Source: Cryptosporangium sp044454545
Lineage (GTDB): Bacteria; Actinomycetota; Actinomycetes; Mycobacteriales; Cryptosporangiaceae
DNA: 64,000 nt
Assembly (NCBI RefSeq): GCF_044454545.1
Contig: NZ_JBITDV010000013.1
Location: 1 to 64,000 of the forward strand
Direction: 5' to 3'
In this document: positions 17,677 through 26,320 of the stretch, piece after piece
How positions within the stretch are numbered: position 1 is the first letter of the stretch
Layout of the letters: every line of letters begins with the position of its first letter
The notes under the pieces: generated by a model
What the model was told of the DNA's origin: nothing
The model's input: the letters and a program-made list of their open reading frames with translations, nothing else
Databases searched by the model: none
Translations under genes and position numbers: made by a program

Positions 17677-18048
17677 GTGGACTCCTACCTCGGTCAGTAC
17701 GCCTCGCTCGGTGCGCTGCTGATCGTCGGCGTCGGGTTCGTCGCGGTGTCGTTCGGCGTCAACCGGGTGCTCGCGCCGCACCAGCCGTCCGCGGCGAAGT
17801 TGTCGACGTACGAGTGCGGCGTCGACCCGGTCGGTGGTGACTGGGCCCAGGCCCAGATCCGGTACTACGTCTACGCGTACCTCTACGTGCTGTTCGCGGT
17901 GGAGAGCGTGTTCCTCTTCCCCTGGGCGGTCGTCTTCGACCGCCCAGGGTTCGGTGTCGCCACGCTCGTCGAGATGGGGATCTTCGTCGGGCTGCTCGCG
18001 CTCGGCCTGCTCTACGCCTGGCGCAAGGGCGTTCTCAGGTGGACGTGA
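17677..18048 (+). CDS. nuoA: NADH-quinone oxidoreductase subunit A
   Basis: 123 residues from GTG 17677. Three membrane helices and the diagnostic loop KLSTYECGVDPVG with the conserved Cys between helices 1 and 2, followed by YYVYAYLYVLFAVESVFLFPW. NuoA sits in the membrane arm near the quinone site. It is detached from nuoB by 3.7 kb and its last 14 bp overlap the convergent ATPase gene at 18035. Confidence 0.93.
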   Translation: MDSYLGQYASLGALLIVGVGFVAVSFGVNRVLAPHQPSAAKLSTYECGVDPVGGDWAQAQIRYYVYAYLYVLFAVESVFLFPWAVVFDRPGFGVATLVEMGIFVGLLALGLLYAWRKGVLRWT

Positions 18049-18745
18049 CGACCGCGCGAACCTCGTCGATGGCGGCCAGGATCGCCGGCGAGGAGCGGTC
18101 CTGGGCGGCGTCGTTCCCGACCGGGAGGTCGAGCACTATCCGCCCGGGGCGCGGGCTCATCACCAGCACGCGGCTGGACAGCAGCACGGCCTCCTCCACA
18201 CTGTGGGTCACGAACAGCACCGTGCGGCCCGTCGCGATCCGGCGCAGCTCTCCCTGCAGGCGCTCGCGAGTCAGCGCGTCGAGCGCGCCGAACGGTTCGT
18301 CCATCAGCACCGTCGACGGCTCGGTGGCGAGCACCCGGGCGATCTGACAGCGCTGCTGCATACCGCCGGACAGCTCGTACGGCGCCGCGTCCGCGAAGTC
18401 GGCGAGTCCGACGAGGTCGAGGTACTGCCGGGCCGTAGCTTTTCGTTGCGCGCGGGGCACCCGGCGCATCTTGAGCCCGAACTCGACGTTCCCGGCGACC
18501 GAGAGCCACGGGTAGAGGCTCGGCCGCTGGAACACGACGCCGCACTCGCCGTCGGCCTCGACCGTGCCGGCCGAGGCCCGCACCAGCCCGGCGACGATCC
18601 GGAGCAGCGTCGTCTTGCCGCAGCCGGACGCGCCGACCACCGAGACGAACTCACCCGGCTCGATCGTGAGGTCGGTGCGGTGGAGCGCCTTCACCTGCCC
18701 GCCGCGTCCGTCGTAGGTGTGCTCGACGCCCGTCAGCCGGATCAT
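18035..18745 (-). CDS. NitT/TauT-family ABC transporter ATPase
   Basis: 236 residues. Walker A GASGCGKTT, signature LSGGMQQRCQIARVL, Walker B VLMDEPFGALD and switch THSVEEAVLL are present and match the nitrate/sulfonate/taurine branch. ATG 18745 lies in an ATGA overlap with the binding-protein gene. It is the last gene of the minus-strand operon inserted between nuoA and nuoB. Confidence 0.92.
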   Translation of the reverse strand: MIRLTGVEHTYDGRGGQVKALHRTDLTIEPGEFVSVVGASGCGKTTLLRIVAGLVRASAGTVEADGECGVVFQRPSLYPWLSVAGNVEFGLKMRRVPRAQRKATARQYLDLVGLADFADAAPYELSGGMQQRCQIARVLATEPSTVLMDEPFGALDALTRERLQGELRRIATGRTVLFVTHSVEEAVLLSSRVLVMSPRPGRIVLDLPVGNDAAQDRSSPAILAAIDEVRAVVTST

Positions 18746-19764
18746 TGCGGTACTGACTTCGCGAACGAGGCGTCCACCGCCCCCTGGTACGACTTCTCCT
18801 CGCGGACGGTCGTGATCTGGCCCAGGTCCTTGTTGAACTTCGCGGTCGCGTAGAGGTTGTCCGGCAACCCCTTGGAGAGGTATTCGTCGCCCGCCTGGGT
18901 CGCCGCGTCGACGAAGATGAGGTCGCCCATCTGCGCCTTCGCGTCGGCCGGGCTGATCGAGAGCTCGGCGGCGATCGCGGCCGCCGCGGCGTCGGGGTCG
19001 CTCTTGATGAGCTTCACGGCCTTGTCCTGCTGGGCGACCCAGGTCTTGACCGCGTCCGGGTATTTGTCGGCGAACTTGTCGGTGACGACCGCGAGGTCGT
19101 AGGTGGTCTTGCCCTTCTGCGCGAGGTCGGCGCTGGTGACGAGCGTCTTGCCGCCGTCGGCGAGCAGCTTCGCGAGGACCGGGTTCCAGACGTAGGCGCC
19201 GTCGATGTCGCCGCGCTTCCACGCGGCCAGGATCGCGTCCGGCTCGGAGTCGATGACCTTGACCGACTTGGCGTCGAGACCGGCTTCCTGGAGGGCGGCC
19301 AGCAGGCTGTAGTGCGAGGTCGACGCGAACGGCGTCGCGATCGTCTCGCCCTTCAGGGCCTGGATGTCGGTGACCCCGCCCTTGACGGCGAGCGCCTCGG
19401 CTTTGCCGATCACGTCGAAGATCCACGGCACCCGGTACTTGATTCCGGACGAGATCCCCCGGGACGCCGGGCTGGAGCCGACCAGGCCGATGTCGACCGA
19501 GCCGGCTTGGATCGCCTCGTTGACCGAGCCGCCCGAGTCGAAGAGCTTCCACTCGATCGACGTCCCGCTGCCGAAGGCCTGCTCGAGCCACTTGCTGTGC
19601 TTCACGACCAGGTCGCCGTTGGGGATCTGCTGGTAGCCGATGACGATCTTGCCCGGCTTGCCGCCGTCGGCGGTGTCCTTGTCGTCACCGCCGCACGCGG
19701 CGGCCGTCAGCAGCAGGGCGGTGGCCGCCGCGGCCGCGGTCAAACGGCGGAGTGGGAGTCGCAT
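18742..19764 (-). CDS. NitT/TauT-family binding lipoprotein (TauA/SsuA-like)
   Basis: 340 residues with lipobox TAAAC (Cys24). The mature part is a SsuA/TauA-type periplasmic-binding domain: IVIGYQQIPNGDLVVKHSKWLEQAFG at the start, then GSVDIGLVGSSPA. Such proteins bind taurine, alkanesulfonates or related anions; the GSSPA and VWNPVLAKLL segments favour taurine/sulfonate over nitrate, without proof. It lies between the permease and ATPase genes. Confidence 0.87.
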   Translation of the reverse strand: MRLPLRRLTAAAAATALLLTAAACGGDDKDTADGGKPGKIVIGYQQIPNGDLVVKHSKWLEQAFGSGTSIEWKLFDSGGSVNEAIQAGSVDIGLVGSSPASRGISSGIKYRVPWIFDVIGKAEALAVKGGVTDIQALKGETIATPFASTSHYSLLAALQEAGLDAKSVKVIDSEPDAILAAWKRGDIDGAYVWNPVLAKLLADGGKTLVTSADLAQKGKTTYDLAVVTDKFADKYPDAVKTWVAQQDKAVKLIKSDPDAAAAAIAAELSISPADAKAQMGDLIFVDAATQAGDEYLSKGLPDNLYATAKFNKDLGQITTVREEKSYQGAVDASFAKSVPQ

Positions 19765-19790
19765 CAGGGCTCCTTGTCAGAGGTGTGGCG

Positions 19791-19820
19791 GGCTCAGAGG
19801 TGGGGGGCTCAGAGGTGGGG
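19791..19820. repeat. Two tandem 15-bp repeats before the binding-protein gene
   Basis: Two exact copies of GGCTCAGAGGTGGGG (plus-strand reading) lie in the 67-bp gap between the permease and binding-protein genes, with a degenerate copy just to the left. On the transcribed strand this is a C-rich leader; no hairpin was seen. Confidence 0.7.
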
Positions 19821-19831
19821 GGTGAGGCCGG

Positions 19832-20608
19832 TCAGATGCGCCCGGCCCAGGGGACCAGGGCTCGTTGGATCAGGCGGAGGACGGCGTCGAGCGCCAGGGC
19901 GGTGAGGCCGATCGTGATGACGCAGAGGATCGCGACGTCGGTGAGCAGTTCCTTCTTCGTGGCCCAGGCCAGGCCACCGATGCCGGGAATTCCGTTCGAC
20001 GTCTCGGCCGCGACGATCGTCGTCCAGGCGAAGCCGAGCGCGATCCGGATGCCGGTCAGCACGTCCGGGGCCGTTGAGGGCAACACGGTATGGACGACGA
20101 CCTGCCAGCGCCCGGCGCCGAGCGAGCGGGCCGACTCCAGGTACTCGATCGGGATGCGCCGCACGCCGGCCAGCGTCGCCAGCGTGATCGGCGGGAACGA
20201 CGCGAGGAACAGCAGCCACACCTTCGAGCTGTCTTCGATCCCGAACCAGATGATCAGCAGGCTGAAGTACGCCAGCGGCGGCAGCGCACGGAGGAAGTCC
20301 ACGTACGGCTCGACCACGGCGCGGATCGGTGCGACGGTCGCCAGCACCACGCCGAGGGGGACTCCGAACAGGATCGCCCAGAACAGCCCGCGCAGGATCC
20401 GCCAGAGGCTCGCGCCGAGGTGTTCCCAGAGGTAGTAGCCCTGGTAGCCGGGACTGCCGTTGTGTGAGGTCACCGAATACACGAATGCGTCGGCGACCCG
20501 GCCGGGTGACGGCAGGAAGATCGGGTCCCAGATCTCCGCGGCGGCCAGCGCCCACCACACCGCCAGCAGGACCACGATCGAGAGCACCACCGACAGCGAT
20601 CGCCGCAC
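19832..20608 (-). CDS. NitT/TauT-family ABC transporter permease
   Basis: 258 residues from GTG 20608 with a G-rich ribosome site. Six membrane helices and the signature EYLESARSLGAGRWQVVVHT of SsuC/TauC permeases. First gene of the permease, binding protein, ATPase operon. In many sulfonate operons the binding protein comes first; here it is second. Confidence 0.9.
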   Translation of the reverse strand: MRRSLSVVLSIVVLLAVWWALAAAEIWDPIFLPSPGRVADAFVYSVTSHNGSPGYQGYYLWEHLGASLWRILRGLFWAILFGVPLGVVLATVAPIRAVVEPYVDFLRALPPLAYFSLLIIWFGIEDSSKVWLLFLASFPPITLATLAGVRRIPIEYLESARSLGAGRWQVVVHTVLPSTAPDVLTGIRIALGFAWTTIVAAETSNGIPGIGGLAWATKKELLTDVAILCVITIGLTALALDAVLRLIQRALVPWAGRI

Positions 20609-20696
20609 CGAACCCCCTGATGATGTCGATCTAACCGATAGGCATAGTGCATTACCTGGACGCCCGGGCGCCAGAGGGGTGACTAGGCTTCAACAC

Positions 20697-21686
20697 ATGG
20701 AGAGTCGGAAGCTAGGACGTACCGGACGTTCCGTGAGCGTGGTCGGGCTGGGCTGCTGGCAGCTCGGCGCCGACTGGGGCGACGTCGACGAGCAGGACGC
20801 GATCGGCATCCTGGCCGCGGCGGCCGACGCGGGCGTCACGTTCTTCGACACCGCCGACGTCTACGGAGACGGGCGCAGCGAGCGGCTGATCCGCTCCTAT
20901 CTGGCGAGCGGGTCGGCGGTCCCCGGCATCACGGTCGCGACCAAGGCCGGCCGGCGCGCCGATCCGTTCGTGGCCGAGACGTACACCGAGGCGAACCTGC
21001 GGGCCTGGATCGACCGTTCGCGCGCCAACCTCGGCGTCGACACACTCGACCTGGTGCAGCTGCACTGCCCGCCGACGCCGGTCTACTCCGACGACCGGGT
21101 GTTCGACATCCTGGACAGTTTGATCAGCGAGAAGACGATCGCCGCGTACGGCGTCAGCGTCGAGACCGTCGACGAGGCGCTCACCGCCATCGCGCGGCCG
21201 GGTGTGGCCACCGTCCAGATCATCCTGAACGCGTTCCGGCTCAAGCCGCTCGAGCGCGTGCTCCCGGCGGCCGCCGAAGCGGGCGTCGGCATCATCGCGC
21301 GGGTGCCGCTCGCCAGCGGCCTGCTGTCCGGCAAGTACGACGAGCGCACGACGTTCGCGGCGAACGACCACCGGAACTTCAACCGGCACGGCGAGTCGTT
21401 CGACGTCGGCGAGACGTTCTCCGGCGTCCCCTACGAAGTGGGTCTGGAGGCGGTCGGCGCGCTGCGCGGCGTCGCGCCGGAGTCGTGGACCACCGCACAG
21501 CTCGCGCTGCGCTGGATCATCGACCAGCCGCAGGTCAGCAGCGTGATCCCGGGCGCGCGCAGTGCGGCCCAGGCGCGCGACAACGCGGCTGTCGGAGAGC
21601 TGTCACCGCTGCCGGAGGAAGCGCACGCGGCGGTGGCGGAGGTCTACGACCGGCTGATCCGGCCGCACGTCCACGATCGCTGGTGA
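20697..21686 (+). CDS. Aldo/keto reductase
   Basis: 329 residues. The catalytic tetrad of the family is visible: Asp51 and Tyr56 (FFDTADVYGDG), Lys83 (VATKAG) and His123 (LVQLHC). The NADPH-binding end has SSVIPGARSAAQARDN. Oxidoreductase acting on carbonyls with NADPH; substrate unknown. It stands alone between the divergent transporter operon and nuoB. Confidence 0.9.
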   Translation: MESRKLGRTGRSVSVVGLGCWQLGADWGDVDEQDAIGILAAAADAGVTFFDTADVYGDGRSERLIRSYLASGSAVPGITVATKAGRRADPFVAETYTEANLRAWIDRSRANLGVDTLDLVQLHCPPTPVYSDDRVFDILDSLISEKTIAAYGVSVETVDEALTAIARPGVATVQIILNAFRLKPLERVLPAAAEAGVGIIARVPLASGLLSGKYDERTTFAANDHRNFNRHGESFDVGETFSGVPYEVGLEAVGALRGVAPESWTTAQLALRWIIDQPQVSSVIPGARSAAQARDNAAVGELSPLPEEAHAAVAEVYDRLIRPHVHDRW

Positions 21687-21766
21687 CGTCCTGACCCACC
21701 CGGCCGAGCCACGATCGACCGCTGCTCGCGCGGGCGGGCCGGCGTCCGAGGCCGTAGGCTCGCCGG

Positions 21767-22378
21767 GTGGCGACCGACCTGCCGATGCCGGCCCCGCGGG
21801 GCGCCGGGCCGACCGTTCCCTCGGCCCCGCGGGGCGCCGGGCCGACCGTTCCCTCGGCCCCGCGGGGCGCCGGGCCGACGCTTCCCGACCCGATCAAGTT
21901 CGTGCTGAACTGGGGCCGGAAGTACTCGCTCTGGGTGTTCAACTTCGGGCTGGCCTGCTGCGCGATCGAGTTCATCGCGACGTCGATGGCGCGGCACGAC
22001 TTCATCCGCTTCGGAGTGATCCCGTTTGCGAACGGGCCGCGGCAGGCCGATCTGATGGTCGTGTCGGGCACGGTGACCGACAAGATGGCGCCGGCGGTCC
22101 GGCGGTTGTACGACCAGATGCCGGAGCCGAAGTACGTCATCTCGTTCGGGTCGTGCGCGAACTGCGGCGGCCCGTACTGGGACTCGTACTGCGTGACGAA
22201 GGGCGTCGACCAGATCATTCCGGTCGATGTGTACGTGCCCGGCTGTCCGCCGCGGCCGGAGGCGCTGCTGCAGGGCATCCTGCGACTGCAGGCCAAGATC
22301 GCCGACGAGACGGTCTCCCTGCGGGGCGGGGCCCGGCCCGGTGCGGCCGCTCTCACCGCCCCGCCGGTTCGTCCCTAG
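21767..22378 (+). CDS. nuoB: NADH-quinone oxidoreductase subunit B
   Basis: 203 residues from GTG 21767. The N2 iron-sulfur ligands are present: Cys64-Cys65 (LACCAIEF), Cys130 (GSCANCGG) and Cys160 (PGCPPRPEAL). Residues about 9-41 are an unusual Pro/Gly-rich leader of three 11-residue repeats not seen in ordinary NuoB. NuoB carries cluster N2, the last electron carrier before quinone. Neither nuoA nor nuoC is adjacent. Confidence 0.93.
   Translation: MATDLPMPAPRGAGPTVPSAPRGAGPTVPSAPRGAGPTLPDPIKFVLNWGRKYSLWVFNFGLACCAIEFIATSMARHDFIRFGVIPFANGPRQADLMVVSGTVTDKMAPAVRRLYDQMPEPKYVISFGSCANCGGPYWDSYCVTKGVDQIIPVDVYVPGCPPRPEALLQGILRLQAKIADETVSLRGGARPGAAALTAPPVRP
21791..21889 (+). repeat. Three tandem 33-bp repeats in the nuoB 5' end
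   Basis: Units 21791-21823 and 21824-21856 are identical; 21857-21889 differs only in its last third. Each encodes APRGAGPTVPS, so copy number changes keep the frame. Confidence 0.9.
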
Positions 22379-22427
22379 ATCGGCCGTAGCGCCCCTGGAA
22401 TTGCGGGGTTGCAGTTATCGTTGGCTG

Positions 22428-23393
22428 GTGGCGGACAATTCCAGACCGGGCGTTGTCGTACTGGGGGCCGGTGTCTCCGGACTCACCACGGCATTGTGTC
22501 TCGTCGATGCCGGTATCGCGGTCCGCCTGGTTTCCGATCGCCCGCCCCACGACACGACTTCGGCGGTGGCCGGCGCGATTTGGGGCCCGTACGCGGTCAA
22601 CGACGATCGGGTGATCGACTGGAGCATGCGCACCTGGGAGCGGCTGCGGCAATTGTCGGGTCGCAGTGATTCCGGAGTGCGGTTGTTGTCGGGGGTGGAA
22701 GCTGCGACAGAAGAGGTGACGCCGCCCGACTGGGCTCATCAGGTGGATGGGTTCCTGCAGGTCGGCCCGCGTGGTCTTCCGTCGGGATACGTCTCCGGCT
22801 GGCGTTATCGTGCTCCCGCGGTCGACATGGTCACCTATCTCGGCTTTTTGACGAAGTGCCTGGCGGACCGCGGCGTAGTGGTCGAAATGGTCGGCCGGGT
22901 GAATAGGCTGGACGACCTTCTGCCGATGTCGTCGATGATCGTCAACTGTACCGGTCTCGGTGCCCGCGAACTCGTTCCGGACACGTCGCTGCACGGAATT
23001 CGCGGGCAACTGCTCGTGGTCGAGAATCCAGGACTGCGGGAATTCTTTTCCGATTACCCGGAGTCGTCGACGCCGACCTATATCGTCCCGCAAGGCGATC
23101 TCGTGGTGCTGGGCGGAACGTTCGTCGAACACGCCGAACTCGTTGACCCCGATCTGCACGTGGCGGCCGAGATCCGGGCGCGCTGCGCACGTGTCGAGCC
23201 CGCGGTCGCGGATGCGCCGCTGCGAGCGATCCGGGTCGGCCTGCGGCCCGCGCGGCCCCGGGTACGGCTGGAGGCCGTCGACCTGGGGGAGGCCGTGGTG
23301 ATTCACAACTACGGTCACGGCGGGTCGGGAATCACGATGTCGTGGGGCTGTGCCGAGGACGCTCGGGGCCTCGTCCAGCAGTTTCTTTCCTGA
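22428..23393 (+). CDS. FAD-dependent D-amino-acid-oxidase-family oxidoreductase
   Basis: 321 residues from GTG 22428. The FAD dinucleotide motif VVVLGAGVSGLTTALCLVDAG is at the start, and the DAO segments AGAIWGPY and NYGHGGSGITMSWGCAED follow; the latter contacts FAD near the C-terminus. RVGLRPARP holds the Arg that normally binds the substrate carboxylate. D-amino-acid oxidases yield a keto acid, ammonia and hydrogen peroxide; substrate unknown. Third-position GC is lower than in the flanking nuo genes, hinting at acquisition. Confidence 0.85.
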   Translation: MADNSRPGVVVLGAGVSGLTTALCLVDAGIAVRLVSDRPPHDTTSAVAGAIWGPYAVNDDRVIDWSMRTWERLRQLSGRSDSGVRLLSGVEAATEEVTPPDWAHQVDGFLQVGPRGLPSGYVSGWRYRAPAVDMVTYLGFLTKCLADRGVVVEMVGRVNRLDDLLPMSSMIVNCTGLGARELVPDTSLHGIRGQLLVVENPGLREFFSDYPESSTPTYIVPQGDLVVLGGTFVEHAELVDPDLHVAAEIRARCARVEPAVADAPLRAIRVGLRPARPRVRLEAVDLGEAVVIHNYGHGGSGITMSWGCAEDARGLVQQFLS

Positions 23394-23573
23394 CGCGCGA
23401 TTCGGATCGCGATGTTCGGCCTCGATTTGTAATGCGGTTTCCTCGACGCGAACGGCCGTATGCGTGGTGGGGGAAACGGCTACTCTGTTGTTAGCCGGCG
23501 AACGCGGCTTTTGCCGCCGCATGGGGTGGGTAGCAGGTAGCCGGATTTCAACCGGGGAAGGAACTACGGCCTT

Positions 23574-25409
23574 ATGAGGGTGCAGCCACGCCGTCGGTTG
23601 CTGGAGATATGGCGCGCAGTGGCAGAGGTGTCGGTCCACGATAAGGGGTGGGTGTTCGGGGGCGATCTGCCGCGCAACTCAATTCAGGACGCCGAGCAAC
23701 TGCTGTGTCTCCTGCATCCGGCGACGGAGATTGCGTGTTTTCGCATCGATCAACCGGATCAGGTCCCCGACGACGTCCGTGCGGCGTTCAAGGGAATAGG
23801 CGGGGTCACCGAAGCGCCTCGGGTGTTGATGAGAGCGCTCACCGACTATATGGAGACCTACCGGACTGCCGACGGGGTGCCTGACTTCTCCGGCGGAAGT
23901 TACTTCCACACCGCTCCCGGTGCCGGTCCGACGCCCGAGCAACTGAGCCAGCAGGTGGTGGACGGATATGCCATCTCACTCAAACTGTCACTCGCGACCC
24001 TCAAGTTTCTGAAGGGATATCGAGAGGGCAGGCGTCGCGCGCAGACCGAGGCGGTCGAACGCCTGGAGTCGCTCAGCAGCGAGCGACTGACCGGGGCGAT
24101 GCTGGGTCTGCTCCGCAGTTTCAGCGTGCTGGTGTTCGACTCCGAGTCCGAGGCCGGGGAAGCCATGCAGCGCGCGGTCGGCCGGGTCCGGACAGGTCCC
24201 AATCGGGCGATCCGCGAACTGCAGCAGAAGCTCGGAGACATCAAGGCCGGCCTGATGGATCTCACGATCGGCTCCGGCCAGGTGATCCAGGAGGGCGACC
24301 TCGACGACGTGGGCCGCCTGTTCGAATGCGGGTGGTCGTGGGGCGTCATCGGCAACCCGCCACTGTTCACCGAAGGCGGCGCGGACGCCCGCCTGCAGCG
24401 CGAGGGCATCGCCGAGAACCGGCCCAACCTCTACTTCACCGCGGCCGCGCTGCATGCGATCGCCGAGCTGAAACCCGAACGCATCCGCATGCGCCGGCTG
24501 CTGAACGACGTCCAGCAGCAGTTGGCCGCCGCCCTGCTGGTCCGGGCCGAGTTGACCCAGCGGTACTGGGCGACGCTGGCCAAGTTCCAGACCGGCCGGT
24601 TGCGCCGGATCGAAGACATCCCCTGGCAGACGAACGACGGTGCGGTCTCGGAGTACAACAGCCTGCTCGTGATGTCGATGCTGGGCGACGACCTCGACCA
24701 GCAGACCGTCGACCGGCTCAGCCAGGTACTCGACGACCTGGCCGACCGCGGCCGGGTGACCCAGCGGGCCGGTGCCGAAGACGCGTCGGTACTGGCGATC
24801 CACGCCGGAGGCGTGGAGATTCCGCTGGTCGGCAGCGCGCGGCTCGGTCCGCTGCTGAGCCGGCGCACCTCGGACTACTCCGCGATGCTGCTGGAGCGGA
24901 CCCTGCTGCTCTCGACCAAGGCGCATCGGCCCGACCTGCGCGAAGAGCTGCTCAGCCTGGTGGACGCGATCTGGGAACACCTGGTCGACCGGCAGATCTC
25001 GGACGGCCGCCACAGCGGTTTGTGGGACCGCCCGGAGTCGGTGTTCGAGGAGCTCAAGCACACCTCGGCCGTCCCGTCCTGGTCGTACACCCGGCGGGTG
25101 GTCGAGTGCCTGGTGCACGCGGCCGAGATCGCACTCGGCCCGCCGCCGAGGAGCGACGCGCGGGCCGAGCAGGCGCAGGCCGGCATCGCCGAGGCCGAGC
25201 ACCGGCTCGACCAGGAGCGGATGCTCGGCTCCGACTCCAGCTCCGCGGTGTGGGAGAGGCTCAACCAGGTGCAGGCGTCGATCGCCCGCGCGCGCGAGGT
25301 CATCGTCGACTACCCGGCGACGGCAGACGCGCTGGTCGGACGGGCCCTGCTCGAACTCGACTCCCTCGCGACGGCGCGCGGGAACGTCTCGGGAGTGTCG
25401 CAGTCGTGA
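23574..25409 (+). CDS. SCO2524-family protein
   Basis: 611 residues from ATG 23574. From memory it resembles the uncharacterised actinobacterial SCO2524 family; features include MRVQPRRRLLEIWRAVAEVS at the start, RPNLYFTAAALHAIAELKPERI in the middle, and a largely helical C-terminus with a coiled-coil-like segment near the end. No catalytic motif or membrane segment is visible. First of four genes joined by GTGA overlaps with a P-loop protein, so it probably works in one complex with them. The first about 500 bp are AT-richer than the rest. Confidence 0.7.
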   Translation: MRVQPRRRLLEIWRAVAEVSVHDKGWVFGGDLPRNSIQDAEQLLCLLHPATEIACFRIDQPDQVPDDVRAAFKGIGGVTEAPRVLMRALTDYMETYRTADGVPDFSGGSYFHTAPGAGPTPEQLSQQVVDGYAISLKLSLATLKFLKGYREGRRRAQTEAVERLESLSSERLTGAMLGLLRSFSVLVFDSESEAGEAMQRAVGRVRTGPNRAIRELQQKLGDIKAGLMDLTIGSGQVIQEGDLDDVGRLFECGWSWGVIGNPPLFTEGGADARLQREGIAENRPNLYFTAAALHAIAELKPERIRMRRLLNDVQQQLAAALLVRAELTQRYWATLAKFQTGRLRRIEDIPWQTNDGAVSEYNSLLVMSMLGDDLDQQTVDRLSQVLDDLADRGRVTQRAGAEDASVLAIHAGGVEIPLVGSARLGPLLSRRTSDYSAMLLERTLLLSTKAHRPDLREELLSLVDAIWEHLVDRQISDGRHSGLWDRPESVFEELKHTSAVPSWSYTRRVVECLVHAAEIALGPPPRSDARAEQAQAGIAEAEHRLDQERMLGSDSSSAVWERLNQVQASIARAREVIVDYPATADALVGRALLELDSLATARGNVSGVSQS

Positions 25410-26320
25410 TCGTGTTCCTCAGCTCCGACAAGGGCGGCACCGGCCGATCCGTCACCGGCGGCAACCTCGCCTACCGCAGCGCGCTCAGCGGCGCCGACGT
25501 GTGCTATTTCGACTTCGACTTCGGATCACCGACCGCGGGCGTGATCTACAGCCTCGACGAGGCCGCGCGGGGAATCGAGTCCCGGGCCGGGCACGGGCTG
25601 CACAGCTACTTCAAGACCGACGGCGGCGCGGAGCCGGCCCAGCTCGACGTCTGGAGGCGCAGCGCCCGCGAGTCCGTCCGCGACCGCCCCACCCGGGCCG
25701 GGCGGCTGGTGTTCGTGCCCGGGGACGCGGCCGGCGGCGAGTTCGAGATCGCACCCCGGATGGTCGACCGGTGCGTCGATCTGTTCCTCCGCGCCGAGGA
25801 ACAGTTCGATCTGTGCCTCGTCGACCTGAGCGCCGGCCGCTCCTGGGCCACCCAGATGGTGCTCGAAGCCACCGCGAAGCCCGCACTCACCAACGTCTCG
25901 TGCCGCTGGCTGGTCTTCCACCGCTGGACCGAACAGCACATCCTGGCCACCAACGGGCTGGTCTACGGCGAGCGCGGCCTGCTCGCGATCGGTGCGGCAC
26001 AACGGCACGAGCGCGAGCAGCTGGAGAACGCGATCCGATTCGTCCGCACCGCGGTGCCCGACCCGACGCTCGCCACGCTCGCGCCGGAGCAGGCCGCCTG
26101 GCTCCAGGAGTACGACGTCCATCTCCATCGGATGGCCAACCAGCGCCATCTCGGCCACGAGGCCCGCATCGGGAGTATTCCGGCCGATCCGCTGCTCCAG
26201 TGGCGCGAGAACCTGATCACCGACGAAGACGTGTCCACGCTCCGGATCGCCAACAAGCCGACGATGGACGCGTTCACCGACCTCGCCCGAGCCGTGACCG
26301 ACAACTGGGAGCCGTGGTGA
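25406..26320 (+). CDS. SCO2523-family variant P-loop protein (ParA/MinD-like)
   Basis: 304 residues from GTG 25406. The N-terminus IVFLSSDKGGTGRSVTGGNLA is a deviant Walker A of ParA/MinD ATPases: the signature Lys9 is kept but Arg14 replaces the usual Lys before Ser. A following strand VCYFDFDFGSPT carries Asp residues in the place of switch I, and FDLCLVDLSAG in that of Walker B. Such proteins position or sort partners on membranes or DNA. Arg in the P-loop may lower or abolish ATP hydrolysis. Coupled by GTGA overlaps to both neighbours. Confidence 0.75.
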   Translation: MIVFLSSDKGGTGRSVTGGNLAYRSALSGADVCYFDFDFGSPTAGVIYSLDEAARGIESRAGHGLHSYFKTDGGAEPAQLDVWRRSARESVRDRPTRAGRLVFVPGDAAGGEFEIAPRMVDRCVDLFLRAEEQFDLCLVDLSAGRSWATQMVLEATAKPALTNVSCRWLVFHRWTEQHILATNGLVYGERGLLAIGAAQRHEREQLENAIRFVRTAVPDPTLATLAPEQAAWLQEYDVHLHRMANQRHLGHEARIGSIPADPLLQWRENLITDEDVSTLRIANKPTMDAFTDLARAVTDNWEPW

